From Mycobacterium sp. (GTDB lineage Bacteria > Actinomycetota > Actinomycetes > Mycobacteriales > Mycobacteriaceae): DNA of 64,000 bases. The stretch lies in assembly GCA_025965895.1 (NCBI GenBank), contig JAOPWC010000149.1:23987-87986 (forward strand), given 5' to 3'. Below are positions 8,631-17,182 of this stretch, piece after piece; within the stretch, counting starts at the first letter, position 1; every line of letters starts with the position of its first letter. A program made the position numbers and the translations under genes. The notes under the pieces are model-generated. The model was not told the origin of the DNA. It did not search any database and worked only from the letters and a program-made list of their open reading frames with translations.

Positions 8631-9013
8631 CCACCGGCGCGCACCCGGGCAGGGACCGGACAGATTCCGCGGCGGCGCGGGCCGAACAGGCCCGCCAGCG
8701 CGCCGGGGAGTTGAAGGCGCGGCGAGCACAGCTCGCCGACGGGATCACACCGTCTGCACAGACGGTGGAAACGGCACGCCGGCGCGCCGAGCAGTCGCGT
8801 GAGCGGGCTCTGCACGCGCACGGTTCCGCCGCCGCGAGGCATGTGGAAGCGGGGCACGCGCACCGGCGCGCCGCGGCGATACACGAGCAGGCCGCCATGC
8901 TCGCCGGCGACGGCGAGGCGGAAGTCCATCAGGATTCCGCGGAACACCATCGCGCGGAAGCGGTGCTGCACGAGGCGGCTGCCCTTCTCGACCTGAAGGA
9001 GGCAGCCGGCTAG
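8627..9013 (+). CDS. small Ala/Arg/His-rich helical protein, unknown
   Basis: 128 residues from ATG 8627, which overlaps the stop of the ANTAR remnant (ATGA), the usual arrangement of a translationally coupled partner. Composition is rich in Ala, Arg, Glu and His, with no hydrophobic segment. It is predicted to be almost wholly helical or coiled-coil, with repeated A-H-x-x-A patterns (HAHGSAAARHVEAGHAHRRAAAIHEQAA). I do not recognise a domain. Position suggests it once worked with the ANTAR regulator, now broken. It could itself be decaying, but its frame is intact. Confidence 0.6.
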   Translation: MTTGAHPGRDRTDSAAARAEQARQRAGELKARRAQLADGITPSAQTVETARRRAEQSRERALHAHGSAAARHVEAGHAHRRAAAIHEQAAMLAGDGEAEVHQDSAEHHRAEAVLHEAAALLDLKEAAG

Positions 9014-9020
9014 GCCGGTG

Positions 9021-10862
9021 TCACGGCTGCACTTCCATGAGCAGCAGTGCGCCATTCACCCCGCCACCGGCGGAGCTGAATCCGTGGCAGGTGATCCGTA
9101 TCCGTGCCTTCTTGCCCCGGCGGTTGACCGCATCCACGACCGTCTCGGCGGTGGCATCGGGGTCGATGAAAGCGTTGCCGATCAACGGCTTCATCGGGTC
9201 CATCGGCAACCCGATGTCCAGGGACGTGAGAAGCTGGCCTTCGGCCTCCTCCGCCCGCAGCCCCCACAGCTCCTCGCACCCCTGGTTCCACAGGGTCACC
9301 CGCATGTCCCGGTCCACCACCACCATGCCGAGGTGGATAGAGTTGACCAGTGAATCGATGAAACCCCGCGCCTCGTCCAGCTCGAGACTGCGTTGCCGCG
9401 AGGCGTCATTGATGATTTGCAGTTCGTCGTTGGTCGACTGCATCTCCTCGTTGATGGTCTCGAGTTCTTCGTTCGTGGACTGTAGCTCTTCGTTCGTGGT
9501 CTCCAGCTCCTCCACGGTGGACTGCAGTTCCTCGTTGGTGGTCTCGAGTTCTTCGTTCGTGGACTGCAGTTCCTCGTAAGCGGTCTCAAGCTGGCGGTTG
9601 GTCTGGACCACTTTGTCCACCAGCGCCCGGGTCGCGGTCACGTCGAAGAACACGATCGAGATCCCGAGCAGACGGTGCCCGTTGTCGACCAGTGGGTTGA
9701 TGTGGACTTCGTACCACAGCGTTTCCGAGCCGGGGCGCTGCCACCGCACGTCCTGGATCCGCGCTGATCGCCGCTCCACCTTGGCCTGTTCGATGTAGAC
9801 GCGCAGCTCGATCGGCCGGTACGACACCTCGAGGTCCCTCAGAAGGCGGCCGATATCGCGCGCCGACAAGCCGAATACCGATTCGGCTTGCTGGTTGATC
9901 ATCGCGACCGTGTCGTCACCCGTCACCACGATTTGCGGAACCGGGCTGGCACGGAACGCCAGGTCGCGGATCGGGCTCAGGCCGTCGAGGTCGGCTACCC
10001 GATCCACTGATTCGCCCGACGCGTCGGTGCGACCGATGTGGACATGTGAGCCGGTCGCCTTGCGGAATATGCGGTGCCTGAGGTTCAACGGGGTGAACCG
10101 GTCGCTGTGGCTCAGCAACATCTCGGCGTGGCCGAGGAACAGCACGCCTTGCGGGGCGAGCGCGAAGTGCAAGCGGCCCAAGAGGTTTCGCTGTGTATCG
10201 GCATTCAGATACATCAGCGTGTTGCGGCAAGCGAGCAGGTCGACACGGGAGATCGGGGCGTCTTTAACCAGGTCGTTGCGGCCGAAGATCACCACGTGGC
10301 GAAGGTCGGGCCGGATGACATACCGGCCGTTGATGTTGTCGAAATACTGCTCGAGCATGTCGTGCGGAACGGATTCGACGGCCTTGGCGTCGTACGACGC
10401 GGCGCGCGCTTCGGTGAGCGCGTTCTCATCGACGTCGGTGGCATAGATCTTGACCCGCTGCCGCAATTCCTCTGGTCCGAGGGCGTCAGCCAGCAGCATA
10501 GCGAGCGTGTACGCCTCCTGCCCGGAGGCGCAGCCCGCGCTCCATACTCTGATCGGGTCATTGGGCGTGCGCTCGGCGAGCAACAGTGGGATGACCTCGT
10601 TGCCGATGTAGCCCCATCCCTCGGGATCGCGGAAGAACGCGGTGACGTTGATCAAGATCGTGTTGAACAGGGCGACGAACTCGTCGGAGCTCGCCTGCAG
10701 CACATCGAGGTATTCCTCGAACGTCTCGTATCCGGCCTGCTCCATCCGGTGGCGCACCCGTCGCATCAACGACGTGCGCTTGTAGCCGGTGAAATCGAAC
10801 CCACGGGAGTCACGCAGGTACCGCAGCAAGGTCTCGAAGGCCTCGTCGCGCTGCTCTTCCAT
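9021..10862 (-). CDS. cheR: CheR-type methyltransferase fused to two PAS domains
   Basis: 613 residues. Residues about 1-270 are a CheR protein-glutamate O-methyltransferase: N-terminal helical domain with YKRTSLMRRVRHRM, then the SAM-binding fold with VWSAGCASGQEAYTLAMLL, ATDVDENAL and DLLACRN. A first PAS domain (about 305-415) and a second (about 495-610) flank a remarkable coiled coil (about 428-481) of near-identical EEL-TTN/EELQSTN heptads. Cytoplasmic. It normally methylates chemoreceptor glutamates, but no receptor, CheA or flagellar gene is visible and mycobacteria are non-motile, so another substrate is likely (inference). It lies 48 bases after the STAS-HATPase gene in a (-) operon with cheB. 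Confidence 0.92.
   Translation of the reverse strand: MEEQRDEAFETLLRYLRDSRGFDFTGYKRTSLMRRVRHRMEQAGYETFEEYLDVLQASSDEFVALFNTILINVTAFFRDPEGWGYIGNEVIPLLLAERTPNDPIRVWSAGCASGQEAYTLAMLLADALGPEELRQRVKIYATDVDENALTEARAASYDAKAVESVPHDMLEQYFDNINGRYVIRPDLRHVVIFGRNDLVKDAPISRVDLLACRNTLMYLNADTQRNLLGRLHFALAPQGVLFLGHAEMLLSHSDRFTPLNLRHRIFRKATGSHVHIGRTDASGESVDRVADLDGLSPIRDLAFRASPVPQIVVTGDDTVAMINQQAESVFGLSARDIGRLLRDLEVSYRPIELRVYIEQAKVERRSARIQDVRWQRPGSETLWYEVHINPLVDNGHRLLGISIVFFDVTATRALVDKVVQTNRQLETAYEELQSTNEELETTNEELQSTVEELETTNEELQSTNEELETINEEMQSTNDELQIINDASRQRSLELDEARGFIDSLVNSIHLGMVVVDRDMRVTLWNQGCEELWGLRAEEAEGQLLTSLDIGLPMDPMKPLIGNAFIDPDATAETVVDAVNRRGKKARIRITCHGFSSAGGGVNGALLLMEVQP
9420..9578 (-). repeat. tandem coding repeat of about 42 bases (coiled-coil heptads)
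   Basis: Within cheR, a unit of about 42 bases encoding ELQSTNEELETTNE repeats nearly four times. The protein is a continuous parallel coiled coil linking the two PAS domains, so copy number would change the linker length in steps of 14 residues. Confidence 0.85.
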
Positions 10863-10910
10863 GTCGCCCCGTCCACCGCACTATGCCGAGGCCGTGAAGA
10901 TTACTCGCCC

Positions 10911-11684
10911 TTAGAGGTGGTTCTCGGGTCCGATGACCGCCCACACCGTTTTGCCTGTTGACGTCGGCGCGGTGCCCCAGTGGCGGCACAGCGCGGCGAC
11001 AATCGCGAGCCCGGAGACCTCGTCGCCGCCGCGCTTGGACCATTCGCGGCGGGTGGCCTGTGTGGTGCTGGCGTCCTGCACCGCGACCGTCACGAGGTCA
11101 TCGTTGTTTTCCAGGCGGATGGTGGGGGCGCTGTCGGTGTGCTGGAGAACATTCTCGACGAACACGGTGACCACGAGCTTGGCTATCGAGATCAACTCGG
11201 CTCGGTCCCAGTGAGTCAGCCACTCAGACATCAACTCGCGTGAGCGGGCGACGCTTGCCACGTCCGCGGGCAGCTCGGCACGGATCCGCCGGCGTTGGGG
11301 GTGCTCGTGAACCTTGATCATTGCGCCGATGGCCTGCCAGGTTGTGGGATACACCGGCACATATCTCGACACGCCGTTGCGCGCGACGGCTTCTCGGCCC
11401 TCGCGATGCTCACACACCAGAGCCATTGGCACATCGGGCCATCGTGTGATATGCCACCTGGCGCTGGTGAACACCGCCCATGCCGACGGGGCGGGGACGA
11501 CCAGCCGCGTGACGTCGACGATGACCGCGCGAGGTTCGTCGAGCGCCGCCTTGATGATCACGTCACGCAGCGACAGATACGTCGCGCTGTTCAAGAAGCC
11601 GTGTGCATCCAGAACGCAGGCGCCGGCCATCTCTGTACCGGAGACGGCCAAAGAACCCGCATCATCAGCCGGCACCACGCTCAC
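10911..11684 (-). CDS. STAS domain plus HATPase anti-sigma-type regulator
   Basis: About 257 residues. The first 100 form a STAS-like domain (VLDAHGFLNSATYLSLRDVIIKAALDEPRAVIVDVTRL). Residues about 140-257 form an RsbW-type histidine-kinase-like ATPase, with the N-box ELISIAKLVVTVFVENVLQHT and the GLAIVAAL segment. Such pairs work in partner-switching control of alternative sigma factors. The frame extends upstream over cheB; GTG 11684 is the earliest start that keeps only a 20-base overlap with the cheB end, but no strong ribosome site is visible, so the start is uncertain. Its place between cheB and cheR implies a joint pathway. Confidence 0.8.
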   Translation of the reverse strand: MSVVPADDAGSLAVSGTEMAGACVLDAHGFLNSATYLSLRDVIIKAALDEPRAVIVDVTRLVVPAPSAWAVFTSARWHITRWPDVPMALVCEHREGREAVARNGVSRYVPVYPTTWQAIGAMIKVHEHPQRRRIRAELPADVASVARSRELMSEWLTHWDRAELISIAKLVVTVFVENVLQHTDSAPTIRLENNDDLVTVAVQDASTTQATRREWSKRGGDEVSGLAIVAALCRHWGTAPTSTGKTVWAVIGPENHL

Positions 11685-12675
11685 CTTCGTTTCGGTAGGC
11701 CTCCGAGAGGCGGTTACCGAGCACCCACACTGCATGCTCGGCCTCCTCGGCCAGGGCGGTGTACTTCTCGAACAGCCGGCCCGAGCCGAAGTTCTCGGCC
11801 ATCCTGCGCGCCAACTTGGATTTTTCCTGCAAGCTTCGGAGTGCGACCCAGAGTGCGCTCTCGACCTCTTCATCGCGCGCTTGCAGAAAGGCGTCGGCTG
11901 TCCACGCGTGGCCGACCCGGCACCGGTAGTTGCCCTCGCTCACGTCCTGCAAGGACCCGTGGCAGTCAGGGCATACGTAGCCCGACGGCGGCCCCAGCGC
12001 CTCGGTGTCGAACGCCGTCGAGAACCGCCGGCCCATGGCAATCGTGTTTTCCAACTCCAGCTTCCCGTCGCGTTCCATCTTCGGTACCTCGAGTTTTCGT
12101 TCAGCCAGTTGCGCGAGCAGAGCACCAACCTCGCTGGCACGGACCTGGTGCTGCACGACGCCGGCGTCGATGGCGTTCTGGGGCATGCTCGAAAACAGCG
12201 CGTCATCGGGGCGCTGCGCGATGGTGACTCCGCCGCGGGAGCGGATCGCTGCCGAACCGAGTAAACCGTCATCGAGAACGCCTGACAGCACAACCCCGAT
12301 CGCTCGAGGTCCGTGTGCCAACGCCACCGACCGAAACGTTGCATTAACCGCCGGCCGATAGCTGTTTTCGGTGGGGCCGTCCGACAGCACGAGATGGCCG
12401 TCGTCCACGAGCAGGTGCTGATCCGGTACCGCGACATAGATCTGGCCTGCCTTGAGTGCAGCGCCGTGGGTCGCCGGAACGGCGGTCAGCGGCCCGCTAC
12501 GGTCGAGAATTCGCGGCAACACGCTCGCCACTCCGGCAGGCATGTGCAACACAACGAGCAGCGCGCACGGCAGCTTCGGCGACAAGCCGCCCGCAAGCTT
12601 GATCAGCGCCTCCACCCCTCCGGCAGAAGCGCCGACCGCCACGCTGTACAGGTCGGTCCCCGTCGCTTTTCCCAT
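11665..12675 (-). CDS. cheB: CheB-type protein-glutamate methylesterase without receiver domain
   Basis: 336 residues. The catalytic domain starts at once: VAVGASAGGVEAL (Ser17), LHMPAG (His44) and SGVLDDGLLG (Asp135/136) supply the Ser-His-Asp triad. After about residue 200 there is an extra C-terminal region with CPDCHGSLQ and YRCRVGHAW, a small Cys/His cluster that could bind metal, then a helical tail. No receiver domain, so activity is not governed by CheA phosphorylation. ATG 12675 was preferred over TTG 12678; neither has a clear ribosome site. First gene of the operon cheB, STAS-HATPase, cheR. Confidence 0.9.
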   Translation of the reverse strand: MGKATGTDLYSVAVGASAGGVEALIKLAGGLSPKLPCALLVVLHMPAGVASVLPRILDRSGPLTAVPATHGAALKAGQIYVAVPDQHLLVDDGHLVLSDGPTENSYRPAVNATFRSVALAHGPRAIGVVLSGVLDDGLLGSAAIRSRGGVTIAQRPDDALFSSMPQNAIDAGVVQHQVRASEVGALLAQLAERKLEVPKMERDGKLELENTIAMGRRFSTAFDTEALGPPSGYVCPDCHGSLQDVSEGNYRCRVGHAWTADAFLQARDEEVESALWVALRSLQEKSKLARRMAENFGSGRLFEKYTALAEEAEHAVWVLGNRLSEAYRNEGERGAG

Positions 12676-12903
12676 CAAGTTGGGCTACCCGATCACGCAT
12701 AAGGCAACCCTCTGTCGGCCCGATCTAACCTGCCGCGCAACCGTCGGTAGTTGGCTGACCATTGCGAATAGGGTCTGAATCTGTTTCGTCAGCGTACGCC
12801 GCCGCAACGCGGGATCGCGCGCGGCACCACATTCGCCGCTTTGCGATTTTTCTCCACGCCGCTCAGTAGCGCCAGAGGTCGTTTGGAGTTCGGCATCATC
12901 AAT

Positions 12904-12963
12904 GCCGGGCAGCCGCGCAGCCGCGCAGCCGCGCAGCCGGGCCGCCGGGCAGCCGGGCAGCCG
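12904..12963. repeat. 7.5 copies of an 8-base GC-rich tandem repeat
   Basis: Units GCCGCGCA and GCCGGGCA alternate in blocks over 60 bases in the 348-base gap between the divergent cheB and dienelactone hydrolase genes, ending 60 bases before the latter's start. Apart from this repeat I see nothing recognisable in 12676-13023. Confidence 0.85.
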
Positions 12964-13023
12964 TGATCGATCCGCGACTTAGTCCGCGACATAGGAAGTG
13001 GAAGTGGGCGCATACTCGCCAGC

Positions 13024-13950
13024 GTGACTCCACTGCAGCGCTACATCGCCGAAGAGATCGCCAATGACCATGTCGACGGCCTGCTGTCACGGCGGGAGGC
13101 GTTGCGCCGCCTGGCCCTGCTCGGGCTCGGCACCGCCGCGGCAACAGCATTGATCACCGCGTGCGGGAACGCCAAACAAACACCGGCGAGCTCGTCTGGC
13201 TCGTCCACGACCATGTCCACGACAGGCAGTGCCGCGACGTCGACGTCGCCGCCACCCGGGATGGACCATGCACTGCCCACCGGGCCGATCGTCTGGGCCG
13301 GCCCGAACGGCCAACTTCAGGGAGCATGGGCCGAAGCCACCAATCCTCGCGGCGGGGTGCTGGTCATTCACGAGAACAGAGGGCTCAACGACTGGGTCCG
13401 GTCCGTGGCGGGCCGATTCGCCGGCGCGGGCTATTCAGGTCTGGCCATCGACCTGCTCTCCGAGGAGGGTGGCACGGCCACGTTCAACGATCCCGCGCAG
13501 GCCACCGCGGCCCTCGGCAAAGTGCCGCCGGACCGCTTTGTCGCCGATCTGAAGTCCGGTGTCGACGAGTTGCAGCGGCGCGTACCGGGAAAGAGGGTGG
13601 CGGTCGTGGGGTTCTGCTTCGGCGGCGGCCTGGTCTGGCAACTGCTGGCGTCAGGGGAGCCCCGCCTGGCCGCAGCCGTTCCGTTCTACGGCCCGCTGCC
13701 CGACAACCCCGACTTCTCGCGTTCGAAGGCGGCCGTGCCGGCGTTCTACGGTGCGCTGGACACCCGGGTGACATCGACCAAGGATGCTGCCAAGGCGGCG
13801 TTGGATAAGGCCGGTCTGGTCAACGAGATTGTCGTTGAACCCAATGCCGATCACGCGTTCTTCAACGACACCGGTCCGCGGTACAACCCGGCAGCTGCGG
13901 CCGACGCGTGGTCCAAGACGCTCGATTGGCTCGGCAAATACGTTGGCTAG
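13024..13950 (+). CDS. exported dienelactone hydrolase-family lipoprotein
   Basis: 308 residues. N-terminus SRREALRRLALLGLGTAAATALITACG combines a twin-arginine-like stretch, a hydrophobic core and a lipobox with Cys47, so it is probably exported and lipid-anchored. A Ser/Thr/Pro linker follows, then an alpha/beta hydrolase of the dienelactone hydrolase family: VIHENRGLNDW, nucleophile motif GFCFGGG (Cys198), Asp246 in GALDTRV and His277 in DHAFFND form the Cys-Asp-His triad. GTG start. It most likely hydrolyses an ester or lactone outside the membrane; substrate unknown. Ends 3 bases before cobF. Confidence 0.88.
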   Translation: MTPLQRYIAEEIANDHVDGLLSRREALRRLALLGLGTAAATALITACGNAKQTPASSSGSSTTMSTTGSAATSTSPPPGMDHALPTGPIVWAGPNGQLQGAWAEATNPRGGVLVIHENRGLNDWVRSVAGRFAGAGYSGLAIDLLSEEGGTATFNDPAQATAALGKVPPDRFVADLKSGVDELQRRVPGKRVAVVGFCFGGGLVWQLLASGEPRLAAAVPFYGPLPDNPDFSRSKAAVPAFYGALDTRVTSTKDAAKAALDKAGLVNEIVVEPNADHAFFNDTGPRYNPAAAADAWSKTLDWLGKYVG

Positions 13951-13953
13951 TCG

Positions 13954-14703
13954 ATGAGGCGTGTCCATGTCATCGGCATCGGTGCCGGTGATCCTGACTA
14001 CGTCACGGCTCAAGCGATTTCCGCCCTCAACGAGACGCAGGTCTTCTTCGTGACGGACAAGGGCGACGACAAGAGCGACCTGGTTGCGATGCGGCGTGAG
14101 ATCTGCGGGCGCTTCATCGAGGATGCACGGAGCTACCGGTTTGTCGAAATGGCCGACCCGCCGCGCGCGAATGACGGCGATTATCAACAGGCGGTTGTCG
14201 AATGGCACGCCGCACGCACGCGGTTGTGGGCCGACGCGATCGCGACCGAGCTCGCACCCGACGGCGTTGGCGCGTTCCTCGCATGGGGCGATCCGGCCTT
14301 GTACGACAGCACGTTACGCATCCTTGACGCCGTCGCCCACCACGTCGACATCGACTACGACGTGATTCCGGGAATCACGGCGATACAGGCGCTGACCGCG
14401 CGACATCGTATACCGCTCAACGAGATCGGACAGCCGGTGCTCATCACCCCCGGCCGTCGGCTGTCTGGCCAGTTCTGTGGCACGGTCGTGGTGATGCTGG
14501 ACGGCGACTGCATGTTCCGCAAATGCCCACCGGAGACCAGGATCTGGTGGGGTGCCTACCTGGGCACGGATCATGAGCTGCTGCTCGCCGGCACCGTCGG
14601 CGAGGTCGGCGACCGGATCGGTTCGCTGCGCGCGCAGGCCCGCGCACAGCATGGTTGGATTATGGACACCTACCTGCTGCGCTCAGCAGACCAGCATTGG
14701 TGA
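13954..14703 (+). CDS. cobF: precorrin-6A synthase (deacetylating)
   Basis: 249-residue SAM-dependent methyltransferase that methylates precorrin-5 at C1 and releases acetate to give precorrin-6A in the aerobic cobalamin pathway. The N-terminal VHVIGIGAGDPDYVTAQA loop, FLAWGDPALYDST and VIPGITAIQALTARHRIPLNEIG are the CobF forms of the corrin methyltransferase fold. ATG 13954 is 3 bases after the hydrolase stop. No other cobalamin gene is near. From memory, cobF was lost from the M. tuberculosis complex in this very region, next to the shortened Rv0944, and this window would show the ancestral state. Confidence 0.93.
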   Translation: MRRVHVIGIGAGDPDYVTAQAISALNETQVFFVTDKGDDKSDLVAMRREICGRFIEDARSYRFVEMADPPRANDGDYQQAVVEWHAARTRLWADAIATELAPDGVGAFLAWGDPALYDSTLRILDAVAHHVDIDYDVIPGITAIQALTARHRIPLNEIGQPVLITPGRRLSGQFCGTVVVMLDGDCMFRKCPPETRIWWGAYLGTDHELLLAGTVGEVGDRIGSLRAQARAQHGWIMDTYLLRSADQHW

Positions 14704-15017
14704 TGCGCGGCTAATCCCTTGCGCCGCCAGCTGTTTGGCCTTTACGGCCACCAGTCGTGGTCGTGGTTGGGCCTGTCGCTGCCGCGGCGCCCACAATCAG
14801 TTTCGGCTTCGTAGGCGAATTGTCAGTTCATGGAAATAGCTCATGACCGAACCGTATGGTCGGGGATACTCGAAGGTAAAGTTGCGCGCGCGAAAAGCAT
14901 TGTCTTCTCAGACGATTCGCAGCCGGCGTCAAGTGAATTCCGAAAGTCGGAGAAAAGTGCCCCGGCGGGCCGCGTGGTGAAAGACAAAGGAGCGATCGCC
15001 GTGGCAGGATCAGCTGC
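14704..15017. other. intergenic, no gene recognised
   Basis: 314 bases between cobF and the YvlD-type gene. The only open frame (about 14830-15048) has no ribosome site and no recognisable domain. A small GGCC-TTTAC-GGCC hairpin near 14739 could contribute to termination, but has no T tract. Nothing else seen. Confidence 0.5.
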
Positions 15018-15419
15018 ATGGGGTCTTTCCTCCTGCGCGCCGCGCTGAGCGGACTCGCACTGTGGGTGGTCACACTTTTCGTGCCCGGCCTGAGCTTCGT
15101 CGGCGGGCATACGACGTGGCAGAAAATCGGCGTCATCTTCGTTGTCGCAGCGATCTTCGGTCTGGTCAACGCGATCATCAAACCGATCGTGCAGATCCTG
15201 TCGATCCCGCTGTACATCCTCACCCTCGGCCTGTTCCATGTCGTCGTCAACGCACTGATGCTGTGGATCACCGCGTCGATCACCCGCCACACCACGCATT
15301 GGGGACTGCAGATCGACCACTTCTGGTGGACCGCTATCTGGGCCGCGATCGTCCTGTCGATCGTGAGCTGGTTGCTTTCGTTGCTGATGCGGGATGTGGG
15401 GCGCGTCGCTCGCAGATGA
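15018..15419 (+). CDS. YvlD / phage-holin-IV-type four-helix membrane protein
   Basis: 133 residues with about four membrane helices and short loops, matching the widespread YvlD/holin-superfamily IV group: LFVPGLSFVGG after helix 1, the hallmark FGLVNAIIKPIVQILSIPLYILTLGLF, VNALMLWI, and a last helix before basic RDVGRVARR. It is not evidence of a prophage; the family is chromosomal in most actinobacteria and linked in Bacillus to membrane stress (general knowledge). Transport role unproven. Confidence 0.87.
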   Translation: MGSFLLRAALSGLALWVVTLFVPGLSFVGGHTTWQKIGVIFVVAAIFGLVNAIIKPIVQILSIPLYILTLGLFHVVVNALMLWITASITRHTTHWGLQIDHFWWTAIWAAIVLSIVSWLLSLLMRDVGRVARR

Positions 15420-15485
15420 TCGCCCTCGACGAAAGCCCGGCGCCGGCCCTCGACACGTGTCCGCTGAGGTCGGCAGACTGGACGC

Positions 15486-16349
15486 ATGCCCGAACTGCCC
15501 GAGGTCGAAGCGCTCGCCGACCACCTGCGTCGTCATGCCGTCGGCCTGCCGATCGGGCGGATCGACGTGTCGGCATTCTCGGTGCTGAAGACGTTCGATC
15601 CGCCGATAAACGCGCTGCACGGGGGGATCGTCACAGCGGCCGACCGGTGGGGCAAGTACCTGGGCTTGGCGGTCGGTGACCTGCATCTGATCACTCACCT
15701 CTCCCGGGCAGGGTGGTTGCGGTGGTCCGACAAACTGGCCGGCGCACCGCTGCGGCCGGGCAAGGGCCCAATCGCTTTGCGGGTGCACCTCGGCACGCCC
15801 GGCGAGGCGCCGGGATTCGACTTGACCGAGGCCGGCACCCAGAAGCGGCTGGCGGTGTGGCTGGTCGAGGACGCGTGGACGGTGCCCGGAATCGCGGCGC
15901 TGGGCCCCGACGCGCTCGAATTGACACCCGAAGACCTGGCCACCCTCCTCACCGGGAATGGCGGCCGGATCAAGACCGTGATCACCGACCAGAAGGTGAT
16001 CGCCGGCATCGGCAATGCGTACAGCGACGAGATTCTGCACGTCGCCAAGATCTCGCCGTTCGCCACGGCCGGAAAGTTGACCTCGGCTCAGGTCGCGGCG
16101 CTGCACGATGCGATGGTCACTGTGCTCAATGACGCGGTGACCCGCTTGGTCGGTCAGGGTGCTGCCACGCTCAAGGGCGAGAAGCGCTCGGGGCTGCGGG
16201 TACACGACCGTACCGGGCTGCCGTGCCCGGTGTGCGGTGACACGGTTCGTGAAGTGTCGTTCGCCGACAAGTCTTTTCAGTACTGCCCCACGTGTCAGAC
16301 GGGCGGCAAGGTGCTGGCCGACCGTCGAATGTCACGGTTGCTCAAGTAG
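15486..16349 (+). CDS. Fpg/Nei-family DNA glycosylase-lyase
   Basis: 287 residues. N-terminal MPELPEVE carries the catalytic Pro2 and Glu3; Lys and Arg contacts, the H2TH helix pair (LLTGNGGRIKTVITDQKVIAGIGNAYSDEILH) and a C-terminal zinc finger (CPVC and CPTC) complete the fold. It removes oxidised bases and nicks abasic sites in base-excision repair. It corresponds to the gene shortened in M. tuberculosis (Rv0944); here it is full length. Whether it acts as MutM or Nei cannot be told from sequence alone. Confidence 0.92.
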   Translation: MPELPEVEALADHLRRHAVGLPIGRIDVSAFSVLKTFDPPINALHGGIVTAADRWGKYLGLAVGDLHLITHLSRAGWLRWSDKLAGAPLRPGKGPIALRVHLGTPGEAPGFDLTEAGTQKRLAVWLVEDAWTVPGIAALGPDALELTPEDLATLLTGNGGRIKTVITDQKVIAGIGNAYSDEILHVAKISPFATAGKLTSAQVAALHDAMVTVLNDAVTRLVGQGAATLKGEKRSGLRVHDRTGLPCPVCGDTVREVSFADKSFQYCPTCQTGGKVLADRRMSRLLK

Positions 16350-16408
16350 TTGGTGCGGCTCGGATGGCCGCTATATTGCGGCGAAAGCCCCCTGGTTAGG
16401 CTGACGGG

Positions 16409-17158
16409 GTGACCCGTCAGAAAATCCTGATCACCGGCGCGAGCGCCGGCCTCGGCGCCGGGATGGCCCGGATGTTCGCCGCGAAGGGCCGTGACCTGGC
16501 GCTTTGTGCGCGTCGCACCGACCGGCTCCAGGAACTCAAGGCCGAGCTGACGGCGCGCCACCCGAACATCAAGGTGGCGGTCGCCGAGCTGGACGTCAAC
16601 GATCACGAGCAGGTGCCGAAGGTGTTCGCGGCGCTGGGCGATGAGCTCGCCGGCATCGACAGGATCATCGTCAACGCCGGGATCGGTAAGGGAGCCCGGC
16701 TCGGATCGGGCAAGTTGTGGGCCAACAAGGCCACGATCGAAACCAATCTGGTCAGCGCTCTCGTGCAGATCGAGACCGCGATCGAGATGTTCGAGAAGGC
16801 CGGCGGAGGGCATCTGGTGCTGATTTCGTCAGTGCTCGGCAACAAGGGTGTGCCCGGCATCAAGGCGGCCTACGCCGCGAGTAAGGCCGGGGTCTCGTCG
16901 CTTGGTGAATCGCTGCGCGCCGAGTATGCGACGGGTCCGATAAGGGTGACGGTGCTCGAGCCCGGCTACATCGAGTCGGAGATGACCGCGAAGTCGGCCA
17001 GCACGATGTTGATGGTGGACAACGAAACCGGTGTGCGGGCAATGGTCGACGCGATCGAGCGCGAACGCGGCCGGGCGATCATTCCGCGCTGGCCGTGGGC
17101 GCCGCTGGTGCAGCTGCTCAAGGTGCTGCCACCGCGGTTCACCCAGCCCTTCGCCTGA
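16409..17158 (+). CDS. short-chain dehydrogenase/reductase (Rv0945-like)
   Basis: 249-residue classical SDR. Motifs: TGASAGLG cofactor site at residues 7-15, NAG in IIVNAGIGKG, catalytic Ser in VLISSVLG, and YAASKAG supplying Tyr and Lys. The Arg pairs after the first strand (CARRTDR) favour NADPH. GTG start at 16409. Location after the Fpg/Nei gene and before convergent pgi matches Rv0945. Substrate unknown. Confidence 0.92.
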   Translation: MTRQKILITGASAGLGAGMARMFAAKGRDLALCARRTDRLQELKAELTARHPNIKVAVAELDVNDHEQVPKVFAALGDELAGIDRIIVNAGIGKGARLGSGKLWANKATIETNLVSALVQIETAIEMFEKAGGGHLVLISSVLGNKGVPGIKAAYAASKAGVSSLGESLRAEYATGPIRVTVLEPGYIESEMTAKSASTMLMVDNETGVRAMVDAIERERGRAIIPRWPWAPLVQLLKVLPPRFTQPFA

Positions 17159-17182
17159 TTTCGCAGCGGTTTCCCTCGCCGT

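Noticed and set aside
15018..15419. Possible prophage from a phage-holin-like protein
   Set aside because: The YvlD/holin IV family is a normal chromosomal membrane protein; no phage genes, integrase or att sites are near.
14841..16205. Long (-) strand open frame of 454 codons
   Set aside because: It is the antisense shadow of the Fpg/Nei and YvlD-type genes, both of which have clear family motifs.
16381..16408. IdeR iron box before the SDR gene
   Set aside because: GGTTAGGCTGAC matches only half the 19-base consensus.
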